A stretch of 64,000 bases of DNA, from positions 7,175 through 71,174 of the forward strand of contig DASSQD010000107.1 in the NCBI GenBank assembly GCA_035702665.1, read 5' to 3'. This DNA is from VBDM01 sp035702665. Its GTDB lineage: Bacteria > Pseudomonadota > Gammaproteobacteria > Burkholderiales > SG8-39. The stretch's first letter is position 1. Each line of letters starts with the position of its first letter. Shown one piece after another: positions 25,060 to 34,036 of the stretch. The position numbers and the translations under genes are program-made. Under the pieces are notes generated by a model. It saw only the letters and a list, made by a program, of their open reading frames with translations. It was not told where the DNA came from and did no database searches.

Positions 25060-25803
25060 ATGAAAACATACGCATCTCGTGCCGCACCCAGGCTCTTCGC
25101 CCCGGTCGATCTGCCTCTCGGCACCGAGATTCAACTGCCGGATCGTGTCGCACGTCATCTCGCGGTCCTGCGCCTTGCCGCCGGCGACGCCATTACGTTG
25201 TTCGACGGCCGAGGCGGAGAGTTCGCCGCCGAGCTGACGCGCGTTTCGTCGAAGCACGTACGCGCGCGAGTGCTTTCGAAGCTGTCCTTGGAGCGCGAGT
25301 CGCCGCTGTGCATCTTGCTCGCCCAATGCATATCGAGCGGGGATCGCATGGACACGACTCTTCAAAAATCGACCGAGCTCGGCGTGTCGAGAATCGTGCC
25401 GGTCGCAAGCGAGCGCTCGGTGGTCAGGCTTTCCGGGGAGCGGGCCGAGAAGCGCGTCGCCCATTGGCGCAACGTCGTTGTCGCCGCCTGCGAGCAATGT
25501 GGACGCAATCGAATCCCCGAAGTCTTCGAGATCACGCCTATCTCGGATTTCTTAGGCTCGGCGGAGCGAGACGGATTGCGGCTGCTCCTGGCACCCGACG
25601 GCGAGCGAAAGCTCGCGGGTCTCACGCCGCCCGGCGGGGTAACGCTGCTGGTCGGCCCGGAAGGGGGCCTCACCGCACGCGAGCGCCAGAATACGGAGCG
25701 GGCCGGATTCATCCCGGTTCGGTTCGGGCCACGGGTGTTGCGCACGGAGACGGCTCCGCTTGCCGTGATCGCGGCAATGCAAACCTTGTGGGGTGATTGC
25801 TAG
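25060..25803 (+). CDS. rsmE: 16S rRNA (uracil-1498-N3)-methyltransferase
   Basis: SPOUT-class methyltransferase for m3U1498 in 16S rRNA. The 247-residue product from ATG 25060 has an N-terminal PUA-like domain (RVARHLAVLRLAAGDAITLFDG). The C-terminal knot includes CISSGDRMDTTLQKSTELGV near 88, LLVGPEGGLTARE near 198, and FGPRVLRTETAPLAVIAAMQ near 221, which are RsmE signatures. The next gene, argA, begins about 30 bp after its stop, so the two may share a transcript. Confidence 0.95.
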   Translation: MKTYASRAAPRLFAPVDLPLGTEIQLPDRVARHLAVLRLAAGDAITLFDGRGGEFAAELTRVSSKHVRARVLSKLSLERESPLCILLAQCISSGDRMDTTLQKSTELGVSRIVPVASERSVVRLSGERAEKRVAHWRNVVVAACEQCGRNRIPEVFEITPISDFLGSAERDGLRLLLAPDGERKLAGLTPPGGVTLLVGPEGGLTARERQNTERAGFIPVRFGPRVLRTETAPLAVIAAMQTLWGDC

Positions 25804-25831
25804 AATCGATTCTTTCGACGATACCAGAGCC

Positions 25832-27148
25832 ATGCCGACGCGCTCCAATCCCCAGTTCGTGAGCTGGTTCCGCTCCGTTGCGCCGTATTTCCACGCGTTC
25901 CGTGGAAAGACGTTCGTGCTCGCCTTCGGCGGAGAGATATTCGCGGAGCGCCGCTTCGTCGAGCTCGCGCACGATATCAACCTGCTTCACAGCACCGGAA
26001 TCCGCATAGTCCTGGTGCACGGTTCGCGCCCGCAAATCGAATCACAGCTGAAGCAGCGCAGGACGCGCTCGCACTACGCCAAGGGCTTGCGCATTACCGA
26101 TCCCGTGGCGCTGGAATGCGTAAAAGAGGCGGTCGGCCTGCTGCGCGTTGAGATCGACGCCCTGCTCTCCCTGGGCCTGCCGAATTCCCCGATGGCCGGC
26201 GCCGCGATCAACACCGTTTCGGGCAATTTCATCACCGCACAGCCCATGGGCGTGCACGACGGAATCGACTTCCAGTACACGGGCTCGGTGCGCAAGGTGG
26301 ACGCGCAGGCGCTTGCAGGCTGCCTCGCCGCCGGAAACATCGCGATCGTATCTCCCGTCGGCTATTCACCCACCGGCGAAGTCTTCAATCTCGCTATGGA
26401 GGACGTGGCAGTGGCCACTGCGTCGGCGCTCCACGCCGAGAAACTCGTCTTTCTTTCCGATGCACCCGTCGAGGACAAGGAGGGCGAGCTCCTGCCCGAG
26501 CTGACCGCCAACGAGGCGGCGGAACTTCTAGGGCGTAGCAACCGGCTCACCGACGACACGCGCCTGTATCTCGACCACGCCGTCCAAGCCGTCCGCGGCG
26601 GTGTGCAGCGGGCGCACGTTATCAGCCGCAAGGTGCCGGGTGCGTTGCTGGTCGAGCTGTTCACCCACGATGGCTCGGGCACCATGATCACCGCCGATAA
26701 GGTGGTCAAGCTGCGCCCCGCGGCGATCGATGATGCCGGCGGCATCCTCAAGCTGATCGAGCCGCTCGAGGAGGACGGAACGCTGGTGCGTCGCGGGCGC
26801 GAGCTGCTCGAGCGCGAGATCACGCGGTTCTCGGTGATCGAGCACGACGGCATGATCGTCGGCTGCGCGGCGCTTTACCCCTTCGCGCGCGAACGCGCGG
26901 GCGAACTCGCTTGCCTGGCAGTGCGGACCGACTACCGCGACGCCGGCTACGGCGAGCGCCTGGTGCGGCAGATCGAGGGGCAGGCGCGCGCCCGGAAGCT
27001 GAAGAAGCTGTTCGTGCTGACGACTCGCGCCACCCATTGGTTCATCGAGCGGGGTTTCGCCGAATCCTCCGTCGACAGGCTGCCCAAGGAAAAGAAGGAC
27101 CTGTACAACTACCAGCGCCGCTCGAAGGTTCCGGTGAAGTCGCTATAG
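25832..27148 (+). CDS. argA: Amino-acid N-acetyltransferase (N-acetylglutamate synthase)
   Basis: First step of arginine synthesis: acetyl-CoA plus glutamate to N-acetylglutamate. The 438-residue product has an amino-acid-kinase domain (VLAFGGEIFAE near 30, INLLHSTGIRIVLVHGSRPQIE near 50) that normally binds the arginine feedback inhibitor. A GNAT acetyltransferase domain follows (ELACLAVRTDYRDAGYGERL near 363, with the acetyl-CoA loop; FIERGFAESSVDRLP near 405). The ATG at 25832 is chosen because the longer frame overlaps rsmE. The order is rsmE-argA-yggX. Confidence 0.95.
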   Translation: MPTRSNPQFVSWFRSVAPYFHAFRGKTFVLAFGGEIFAERRFVELAHDINLLHSTGIRIVLVHGSRPQIESQLKQRRTRSHYAKGLRITDPVALECVKEAVGLLRVEIDALLSLGLPNSPMAGAAINTVSGNFITAQPMGVHDGIDFQYTGSVRKVDAQALAGCLAAGNIAIVSPVGYSPTGEVFNLAMEDVAVATASALHAEKLVFLSDAPVEDKEGELLPELTANEAAELLGRSNRLTDDTRLYLDHAVQAVRGGVQRAHVISRKVPGALLVELFTHDGSGTMITADKVVKLRPAAIDDAGGILKLIEPLEEDGTLVRRGRELLEREITRFSVIEHDGMIVGCAALYPFARERAGELACLAVRTDYRDAGYGERLVRQIEGQARARKLKKLFVLTTRATHWFIERGFAESSVDRLPKEKKDLYNYQRRSKVPVKSL

Positions 27149-27176
27149 AATCTGCTGGCACCCCCAAGGAGCAACG

Positions 27177-27449
27177 ATGCCTAGGATGGTGAAGTGCGTG
27201 AAGCTCGGGCGCGAGGCCGAGGGCCTCGACCTCCCCCCATACCCGGGCGAACTCGGCAAGCGCATCTGGGAAAGCGTTTCAAAGGAGGCGTGGCAGGCCT
27301 GGATCAAGCACCAGACCATGCTGATCAACGAGAACCGGCTGAACCTCGCAGATTCGCGCGCCCGGAAATATCTCGCCGAGCAGATGGAGAAGCATTTCTT
27401 CGGCACCGGGGCGGACGTAGCCTCCGGCTACGTACCGCCCGAGGAATAG
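27177..27449 (+). CDS. yggX: Fe(2+)-trafficking / oxidative damage protection protein
   Basis: A 90-residue YggX-family protein, which protects iron-sulfur clusters and helps iron handling under oxidative stress. The signature is well kept: MVKCVKLGREAEGLD with the single conserved Cys at residue 7, PYPGELGKRIWESVSKEAWQAW, and HQTMLINENRLNLAD. The start at 27177 (MPRMVKC) matches the usual M-x-R-x-V-x-C beginning. AAGGAGC lies just upstream. It is 28 bp after argA and convergent with rpiA, with only 3 bp between the stops. Confidence 0.97.
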   Translation: MPRMVKCVKLGREAEGLDLPPYPGELGKRIWESVSKEAWQAWIKHQTMLINENRLNLADSRARKYLAEQMEKHFFGTGADVASGYVPPEE

Positions 27450-27452
27450 CCT

Positions 27453-28115
27453 CTATTTGCGGGCGATCGTCCTTACGCCCGTTTTCGTCCCGAGAAGGAG
27501 CACGTCCGCTCCGCGGCGAGCGAAGAGGCCGTTCGTCACTACGCCGGCGATGTTGTTGATCGCGCCTTCGAGCTCGACCGGATTCAATATCGAGAGGCCC
27601 CTGACATCCAGGACGACATTGCCGTTGTCGGTAGTGAAGCCCTCGCGCAGTTGGGGCTGGCCGCCCAGTTTGACCATCTGACGCGCGACATAGGCCCGGG
27701 CCATCGGGATGACCTCGACCGGCAGGGGGAATTTCCCCAGCACCGGGACGAGCTTCGACTCGTCAGCGATGCACACGAATTTCCTCGCCGCCGCCGCTAC
27801 GATCTTCTCGCGCGTCAGTGCGCCGCCGCCACCCTTGACCATCGCGAGGTGCTCGGTGATCTCGTCGGCGCCGTCGATGTAGACCGGGAGCTCGTTCACG
27901 CTGTTGAGGTCGTAGAGCCGGATGCCGCAGGCCTTGAGTCTCTCGGCGGAGCGGTCGGAGCTGGCAACAGCGCCGACGATCCGTCCCTTGATCTTCGCCA
28001 GCTCGTCGATGAAGAAGTTCGCGGTCGAGCCGGTGCCTACCCCGACGACCGCGTCGTCGACCACGTGCTTGACCGCCTCGCGAGCTACGGCCTGCTTCAG
28101 CTCGTCCTGGGTCAT
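27453..28115 (-). CDS. rpiA: Ribose-5-phosphate isomerase A
   Basis: Interconverts ribose 5-phosphate and ribulose 5-phosphate. The ATG at 28115 (MTQDELKQAV, 220 aa) is right; the very long upstream frame is lpd read out of phase. Motifs seen are VGVGTGSTANFFIDEL near 24, the catalytic IDGADEIT near 81, MVKGGGGALTREKIVA near 92, and GNVVLDVRG near 162. The start ATG overlaps the lpd TGA as ATGA, an unusual coupling of a pentose phosphate enzyme to the PDH operon. Confidence 0.97.
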   Translation of the reverse strand: MTQDELKQAVAREAVKHVVDDAVVGVGTGSTANFFIDELAKIKGRIVGAVASSDRSAERLKACGIRLYDLNSVNELPVYIDGADEITEHLAMVKGGGGALTREKIVAAAARKFVCIADESKLVPVLGKFPLPVEVIPMARAYVARQMVKLGGQPQLREGFTTDNGNVVLDVRGLSILNPVELEGAINNIAGVVTNGLFARRGADVLLLGTKTGVRTIARK

Positions 28116-29857
28116 CGGCGCTTTACCGGCGGCAGGTCGGTGCACACGCCCTCGTAGAACTCCGCCGCCATGCCGATCGATTCGCTGGTCGTCGGATGCG
28201 GATGGATGGTCCTCCCGACGTCCACCGCGTCGGCCCCCATCTCGATTGCGAGCGCGATCTCGCCGACGAGGTCGCCCGCCCCTGCGCCGACGATCGCCCC
28301 GCCGATGATGCGGCGCGTGTCCTCCGAGAAGATCAGCTTGGTAAAGCCCTCGTCGCGCCCGTTGGCGATGGCGCGTCCCGACGCCGCCCAGGGGAACTTC
28401 GCGACGCCGTACCTCACGCCCTGCCTTTTCGCTTCGTCCTCCGTGAGTCCCGCCCAGGCGATCTCCGGATCGGTGTACGCGACCGAAGGAATCACGCGCG
28501 CGTCGAAATGGGATTTCTGCCCAGCGGCGGCCTCTGCCGCGACGTGCCCTTCGTGGACCGCCTTGTGCGCGAGCATCGGCTGCCTGGCGATGTCCCCGAT
28601 GGCGTAGATGTGCGGCACGTTGGTGCGCATCTGATCGTCGACGGGGATGAAGCCGCGGGTGTCCACAGCGAGACCCGCAGCTTCGGCGCCGATTCTCTTG
28701 CCGTTCGGAGTGCGGCCCACCGACAGGAGGATCATGTCGTACAGTTGAGGCGTTTTCGGCGCAGCGTCGCCTTCGAAGGTCACATTCAAGCCCTCCTTCA
28801 CGGCTTCGACCTTGGTCGTCTTCGTTCTCAGCATGACGTTGTCGAAGCGGCGCGCGTTGAAAGTCTGCCATACCTTCACCAAGTCACGGTCGGCGCCCGC
28901 CATCAGGCCGTCGAGCATTTCGACGACGTCGAGTCGTGCGCCCAGCGTCGAGTACACCGTTCCCATCTCGAGACCGATGATCCCCCCGCCGATCACGAGC
29001 ATGCGCCTGGGGCGCTGCCGCAGCTCGAGCGCGCCGGTCGAATCGACGATGCGCGAGTCCTCGGGGACGAAGGGCAGCTTCGCCGATTGCGAGCCGGCGG
29101 CGACGATCGCGCTCTTGAAGGCGACGACCTTGCGGCCATCCTTGGTCTTCACCGCGAGGTGATTCGGGCCCGCGAAGGTGCCGGTGCCCTGCAGCACCGT
29201 CACCTTGCGCGCGCGGGCCATGCCGCTGAGGCCGCCCGTGAGCTTGCCCACGACCTTGTTCTTCCAGACGCGCAGTGCGTCGAGGTCCACCTTGGGCTCG
29301 CCGTAGGCAATGCCGTGCTCGGAAAGGTGCCTCGCTTCGTCCATGACTGCGGCGATGTGCAGGAGCGCCTTGGAGGGAATGCAACCGACGTTAAGGCACA
29401 CGCCCCCCAATACCGGGTAGCGCTCGACGAGCACCGTGCTCATGCCAAGGTCGGCAGCGCGAAAGGCCGCCGAGTAGCCTCCCGGCCCCGAGCCGAGCAC
29501 CACGATGTCGCAACTCAGGTCGGACCCACCCGAATAGGCTGCTGCCGGCGCCGTCGGGGATTTCGGAGCGGCCGGTGTCGCGGGCGGAGGAGGTACCGGC
29601 GGGGGCGCGACAGCCGCCTCCGCTTCGAGCAAGGCAATGACACTGCCCCTCGAAACCTTGTCCCCGATCCTGACCCGGAGCTCCCTGACGATACCTGCGT
29701 CGGACGAGGGAATTTCCATCGTCGCCTTGTCTGACTCGAGCGTGATGAGCGAAGCCTCCTTCGCGACGTGATCGCCCGGCTTGACCAGCACCTCGATGAC
29801 GTCGACGCTCTCGAAATCGCCGATGTCCGGCACCTTCACTTCGATCATCTGCGCCAC
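28112..29857 (-). CDS. lpdA: Dihydrolipoyl dehydrogenase with N-terminal lipoyl domain (PDH E3)
   Basis: E3 of pyruvate dehydrogenase, reoxidising dihydrolipoamide with NAD. The 581-residue protein has its own lipoyl domain (residues 1-~80; lysine in LESDKATMEIPS), a Pro/Ala-rich linker, then FAD-binding DIVVLGSGPGGYSAAFRAA near 118 and the redox-active GGVCLNVGCIPSKALLH near 150. An NAD site lies at VIGGGIIGLEMG and a C-terminal interface HPHPTTSESIGMA near 560 supplies the catalytic His. Lipoylated E3 of this kind is known in Neisseria, Ralstonia and relatives. It follows aceF by 7 bp. Confidence 0.97.
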   Translation of the reverse strand: MAQMIEVKVPDIGDFESVDVIEVLVKPGDHVAKEASLITLESDKATMEIPSSDAGIVRELRVRIGDKVSRGSVIALLEAEAAVAPPPVPPPPATPAAPKSPTAPAAAYSGGSDLSCDIVVLGSGPGGYSAAFRAADLGMSTVLVERYPVLGGVCLNVGCIPSKALLHIAAVMDEARHLSEHGIAYGEPKVDLDALRVWKNKVVGKLTGGLSGMARARKVTVLQGTGTFAGPNHLAVKTKDGRKVVAFKSAIVAAGSQSAKLPFVPEDSRIVDSTGALELRQRPRRMLVIGGGIIGLEMGTVYSTLGARLDVVEMLDGLMAGADRDLVKVWQTFNARRFDNVMLRTKTTKVEAVKEGLNVTFEGDAAPKTPQLYDMILLSVGRTPNGKRIGAEAAGLAVDTRGFIPVDDQMRTNVPHIYAIGDIARQPMLAHKAVHEGHVAAEAAAGQKSHFDARVIPSVAYTDPEIAWAGLTEDEAKRQGVRYGVAKFPWAASGRAIANGRDEGFTKLIFSEDTRRIIGGAIVGAGAGDLVGEIALAIEMGADAVDVGRTIHPHPTTSESIGMAAEFYEGVCTDLPPVKRR

Positions 29858-29864
29858 ACCGGCC

Positions 29865-31166
29865 TCACAATAGGGTGCGGCGTATGTCGGAGAGGACCGA
29901 GGCGAGATAGGTGGTGAACCGCGCCCCGGCGGCGCCGTCGATGACGCGGTGATCGTACGCGAGCGACAGTGGCAACATCAGCCGCGGAACGAAGGCCCCG
30001 TCCCTGAATACGGGGCGCATCTGCGACCGCGCGACGCCGAGGATAGCGACCTCGGGCGCGTTGATGATGGGTGTGAAGGCGGTGCCGCCGACCCCGCCGA
30101 GACTCGAGATGCTGAAGGTGCCGCCGCGCAAGGCGTCGGGCTTGAGCTTCTTTTCGCGCGCCGCCTTGGAAACGTCGGCGAGCTCCTTCGCCAAGTCGAA
30201 CACGCCCTTGCGGTCCGCGTCCTTGATCACCGGGACGAGCAGCCCCTCGGGCGTGTCGACCGCGACCCCGATGTGGTAATACTTCTTGACGATCAGGTTG
30301 TCGCCCGTCCTGTCAAGCGATGCGTTGAACTCCGGAAATTCCTTGAGCGCGTTCACCGACGCCTTGACGAGAAACGCGAGCATGGTGAGCTTGAAGCCGC
30401 CCTTCTCCGCCACCTGCGCGTTCTCCTTGCGGAAGGCTTCGAGCTCCGTGATGTCCGCCTCGTCATGCTGGGTGACATGCGGGATCGAGATCCAGTTGCG
30501 GTGCAGGAACGCCCCGGAGAGCTTCCGGATGCGCGAGAGCGGCTTGGTTTCGACCGGGCCGAACTTCGCGAAGTCCACCTGCGGCCATTCGGGCAGATCG
30601 AAGGACAGTCCACCCCGCGCCGCGGGCGCCGTCGCTGGGGACGCTCCCCGCATCACGCCTTTCACGAATTCCTGGACATCCGCCTGCGTGATGCGCCCCT
30701 TCGGTCCCGAGCCCTTGACGCGCGCGAGATCGACGCCGAGCTCCCGGGCGAACTTGCGCACCGAGGGGCTTGCGTGCGGCACCGTGCCGGCCGCGCGTGC
30801 GACCTCAGGCGCCGCAGGCGCGGGCCTGCCGATGGGGACCACGGGCGCGGGCGGCGCCGGCTTGAGGGCGGGCGCCGCGGCGGGAGCCGGCTCCGCCGCT
30901 TTCTTCGGAGCCGGCGCCGGCGCACCCGCCGCCGCGTCGAGCAGGAGGATGAGGCTGCCCTTCGAAACCTTGTCCCCCGCCTTGACGCGCAGCTCCTTCA
31001 CCACGCCCGCCGCGGGCGAAGGAATCTCCATCGTCGCCTTGTCGGACTCGACCGTGATGAGCGACTGCTCGGCCTGGACCGAGTCCCCCGGGTTGACGAG
31101 GATCTCGATCACATCGACGTCCTTGAAGTCGCCGATGTCGGGTACGGAGATCTCTTGTGTCGCCAT
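29865..31166 (-). CDS. aceF: Pyruvate dehydrogenase E2, dihydrolipoamide acetyltransferase
   Basis: Core of the PDH complex, carrying acetyl groups to CoA. The 433-residue protein has one lipoyl domain (residues 1-~75, VESDKATMEIPS with the lipoylated Lys), an Ala/Pro-rich hinge (~85-125), a peripheral subunit-binding domain (SPSVRKFARELGVDLARVKG, ~134-153), and a catalytic domain ending with LSLAYDHRVIDGAAGARF (His/Asp of the active site). A single lipoyl domain is fewer than the three of E. coli; the extra lipoyl domain on E3 may compensate. It lies between aceE and lpd. Confidence 0.97.
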   Translation of the reverse strand: MATQEISVPDIGDFKDVDVIEILVNPGDSVQAEQSLITVESDKATMEIPSPAAGVVKELRVKAGDKVSKGSLILLLDAAAGAPAPAPKKAAEPAPAAAPALKPAPPAPVVPIGRPAPAAPEVARAAGTVPHASPSVRKFARELGVDLARVKGSGPKGRITQADVQEFVKGVMRGASPATAPAARGGLSFDLPEWPQVDFAKFGPVETKPLSRIRKLSGAFLHRNWISIPHVTQHDEADITELEAFRKENAQVAEKGGFKLTMLAFLVKASVNALKEFPEFNASLDRTGDNLIVKKYYHIGVAVDTPEGLLVPVIKDADRKGVFDLAKELADVSKAAREKKLKPDALRGGTFSISSLGGVGGTAFTPIINAPEVAILGVARSQMRPVFRDGAFVPRLMLPLSLAYDHRVIDGAAGARFTTYLASVLSDIRRTLL

Positions 31167-31220
31167 CGCTCGCTTCCAGGAAGCGCTACAGGCTCCGCGC
31201 AGTGCCGGCAGGCCGCGGGG

Positions 31221-33902
31221 TCAAACCGTCACCGGGTTGGGTTTCTCGGAATCCAGGCCGTACTTGCCGATCGCATCGGATACCACCTTCGCCTTGACTT
31301 CGCCCCTCTCCGCCAGCGCGGCCAGCGCGGCGACCGTCACGTAGTGGCGGTCGACTTCGAAGAAGCTGCGCAATTTGGCACGGGAGTCCGAGCGACCGTA
31401 GCCGTCCGTGCCGAGCACTTTGTATACGCGGCCCTCGGGAACGAATGGACGGATCTGATCGGCAAAAGCCTTGATGTAGTCGGTCGCAGCAACCACCGGA
31501 CCTACGCGCTTTTCGAGACACTGGGTTACGTAGGGTACACGGGGCTTGGCCTCCGGGTGCAGCATGTTCCAGCGCTCAGCCGCGAGCCCGTCGCGCCGCA
31601 GCTCCGTCATGCTGGTGGCGCTCCAGATGTCCGCGGCGACGTCCCAGTCGGCCTCGAGCAGCTTGCCCGCGGCAATGACTTCCCGGAGGATCGTCCCGGA
31701 GCCGAGCAGCTGCACCCGCGTCTTTTTCTTCGAACCCTCGCGGAACAGGTACATACCCTTGAGGATCGCCTTCTCCGCTCCCGCGGGCATCGCCGGGTGC
31801 TCGTAGTTCTCGTTCATCACCGTGATGTAGTAGAAGACGTCCTCCTGCTCCGCGACCATGCGGCGCAAGCCGTCCTGAATGATCACAGCGAGCTCGTAAC
31901 CGAAGGTGGGATCGTAGGAAACGCAATTGGGTACGACCGAAGAGAGCACGTGGCTGTTGCCGTCCTCGTGCTGCAAGCCTTCGCCGTTCAAGGTCGTGCG
32001 TCCCGCGGTGCCGCCGAGCAAAAAACCGCGCGCGCGCTGGTCGCCGGCCGCCCAGACGAGATCGCCCACGCGCTGCATGCCGAACATGGAGTAGAAGATG
32101 AAAAACGGCACCATGGCGAGGTTCGAATGGCTGTACGAGGTCGCCGCCGCGATCCAGGACGAGAAGGATCCCGCCTCGTTGATCCCTTCCTCGAGGATCT
32201 GGCCGGCCTTGTCCTCGCGGTAGTACATCACCTGATCGCGGTCGACGGGCTCGTACTTCTGGCCTTCTGAGGAGTAGATGCCGAGCTGGCGGAACATGCC
32301 CTCCATGCCAAAGGTGCGCGCCTCGTCGGGAACGATGGGAACGATGTGCCTGCCGATGCCCTTGTCGCGAACGAGCAGTGTCAGCAGCCGCACAAACGCC
32401 ATGGTCGTGGATATCTCGCGTCCTTCCGAACCCTTGAGCAGGGGCTCGAAGGTCTCCAGCGAAGGTACGGCGGGCGGATTGTCCGATTTGCGCCTGCGCT
32501 GCGGCAGATAACCGCCGAGCGCCTTCCTGCGCGCGTGCAGATAGACCATCACCGGATCGTCGTCCTTGGGCTTGTAGAGAGGCAACTCCTCCAGCTTATC
32601 GTCGGGGATGGGTACGTTGAAGCGGTCCCGCATCTCGCGGGTCGTCGCGATGTCAACCTTCTTGAGCTGGTGGGTCGGGTTCTTCGCTTGGCCCTGCTTG
32701 CCCAGCCCGTAGCCCTTGATGGTCTTCGCGAGGATTACGGTCGGCTGGCCCTTGTGCTTCACCGCCACGGAGTACGCGGCGTAGATCTTGTGGGGGTCGT
32801 GACCGCCGCGGTTCAGGCGCCAGATATCCTCGTCGGTCATGCGCGAAACCATCTCGAGCAGCTTGGGATCCTTGCCGAAGAAATGCTTGCGCACGAAGGC
32901 GCCGTCGTTCGCCTTGTAGTTCTGGTACTCGCCGTCGACCGTGTCCTCCATGACGCGAAGGAGGCGCCCTTCGATGTCGCGGGCGAACAGCGGGTCCCAA
33001 TACGAGCCCCAGATGATCTTGATGACGTTCCACCCCGCGCCGCGGAAGTCGGCTTCGAGTTCCTGGATGATCTTACCGTTGCCGCGAACCGGTCCATCGA
33101 GGCGCTGCAGGTTGCAGTTGACGATGAAGACGAGGTTGTCGAGCTTCTCGCGCGCGGCGAGGCCGATCGCGCCGAGGGACTCGGGTTCGTCCATCTCGCC
33201 GTCGCCGCAGAAAACCCACACCTTGCGATTGGCGGTGTCGGCGAGCCCACGGGCGTGAAGGTACTTGAGGAACCTCGCCATGTAGATTCCCTGTATCGGC
33301 CCGAGTCCCATGGAAACGGTGGGAAATTGCCAGAAGTCAGGCATCAGCCACGGATGCGGATACGAGGAAATGCCCCTGCCGTCGACTTCGCGCCGGAAAT
33401 TCAGGATCTGGTCCTCGGTCAGACGCCCCTCCAGAAACGCGCGCGCGTAGATGCCGGGAGACGAATGCCCTTGAAAATAGATCAGGTCCCCGCCGTGGCC
33501 CTCGTGCGGGGCGTGCCAGAAATGGTTGAAGCCGATGCCGAACAGCGTTCCGACCGAAGCGAAGCTCGCGATGTGCCCGCCGAGCTCGTCGTCCGACTTG
33601 TTCGCCTTCGCGACCATCACCATGGCGTTCCACCGGCAAAACGAGCGGATGCGCTCCTCCAGCGCATGGTCACCGGGCGAGCGCTCCTCCATGTGTGCCG
33701 GAATGGTATTGAGATACGCCGTATTGAGGGAGAACGGAATATACGCGCCGGAGCGGCGGGCCTTGTCGACCAGCTTCTCCAGCAGGTAGTGAGCGCGCTC
33801 GGGACCTTCGCGCTCCAACACCGCCTCGAGCGCATCGAGCCACTCCTGGGTTTCCAGTGAATCGGGATCGTTTGCGGCTGGGAATTCTGGCAGCGCGGAC
33901 AT
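31221..33902 (-). CDS. aceE: Pyruvate dehydrogenase E1, homodimeric
   Basis: Thiamine-diphosphate enzyme decarboxylating pyruvate and acetylating lipoyl groups. The 893-residue length is normal for homodimeric AceE. Seen are the N-terminal E2-binding region, GGHIASFASVGTLFGIGFNHFW (cut here in two: GGHIASFASV, FGIGFNHFW) near 108-128, the ThDP motif VFCGDGEMDEPESLGAI near 230 with NCNLQRLDGPVRGNGKI after it, and HVLSSVVPNCVSYDPTF-like HVLSSVVPNCVSYDP near 655. It is the first gene of aceE-aceF-lpd-rpiA. AGAGGAAA precedes the ATG. No pdhR-type regulator is adjacent. Confidence 0.97.
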   Translation of the reverse strand: MSALPEFPAANDPDSLETQEWLDALEAVLEREGPERAHYLLEKLVDKARRSGAYIPFSLNTAYLNTIPAHMEERSPGDHALEERIRSFCRWNAMVMVAKANKSDDELGGHIASFASVGTLFGIGFNHFWHAPHEGHGGDLIYFQGHSSPGIYARAFLEGRLTEDQILNFRREVDGRGISSYPHPWLMPDFWQFPTVSMGLGPIQGIYMARFLKYLHARGLADTANRKVWVFCGDGEMDEPESLGAIGLAAREKLDNLVFIVNCNLQRLDGPVRGNGKIIQELEADFRGAGWNVIKIIWGSYWDPLFARDIEGRLLRVMEDTVDGEYQNYKANDGAFVRKHFFGKDPKLLEMVSRMTDEDIWRLNRGGHDPHKIYAAYSVAVKHKGQPTVILAKTIKGYGLGKQGQAKNPTHQLKKVDIATTREMRDRFNVPIPDDKLEELPLYKPKDDDPVMVYLHARRKALGGYLPQRRRKSDNPPAVPSLETFEPLLKGSEGREISTTMAFVRLLTLLVRDKGIGRHIVPIVPDEARTFGMEGMFRQLGIYSSEGQKYEPVDRDQVMYYREDKAGQILEEGINEAGSFSSWIAAATSYSHSNLAMVPFFIFYSMFGMQRVGDLVWAAGDQRARGFLLGGTAGRTTLNGEGLQHEDGNSHVLSSVVPNCVSYDPTFGYELAVIIQDGLRRMVAEQEDVFYYITVMNENYEHPAMPAGAEKAILKGMYLFREGSKKKTRVQLLGSGTILREVIAAGKLLEADWDVAADIWSATSMTELRRDGLAAERWNMLHPEAKPRVPYVTQCLEKRVGPVVAATDYIKAFADQIRPFVPEGRVYKVLGTDGYGRSDSRAKLRSFFEVDRHYVTVAALAALAERGEVKAKVVSDAIGKYGLDSEKPNPVTV

Positions 33903-33997
33903 GGGATTTCCTCTGGCGGAGCTCGCGTGATTGAGACTCGCGTGGGACGGCTCGAAGCTTACCCTGCCGCTTCCGCGGGATCAATCGCCGCTCGCCC

Positions 33998-34005
33998 ATT
34001 ATAAT
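33998..34005. promoter_or_regulatory. Palindromic -10-like element between aceE and folD
   Basis: ATTATAAT reads as TATAAT on both strands in the 134-bp divergent gap, so it could serve both promoters. Predicted leaders would be about 25 nt for folD and about 90 nt for aceE. No clear -35 box accompanies it. Confidence 0.35.
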
Positions 34006-34036
34006 TGCGGACCTCTCCGGCGCACCGATTGTTCCC

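Noticed and set aside
29949..33860. Two very long plus-strand open frames (773 and 504 codons) opposite aceF and aceE
   Set aside because: They are antisense to clear PDH genes, rich in Arg/Ala/Gly/Asp from GC-rich codon mirrors, and show no family motifs.
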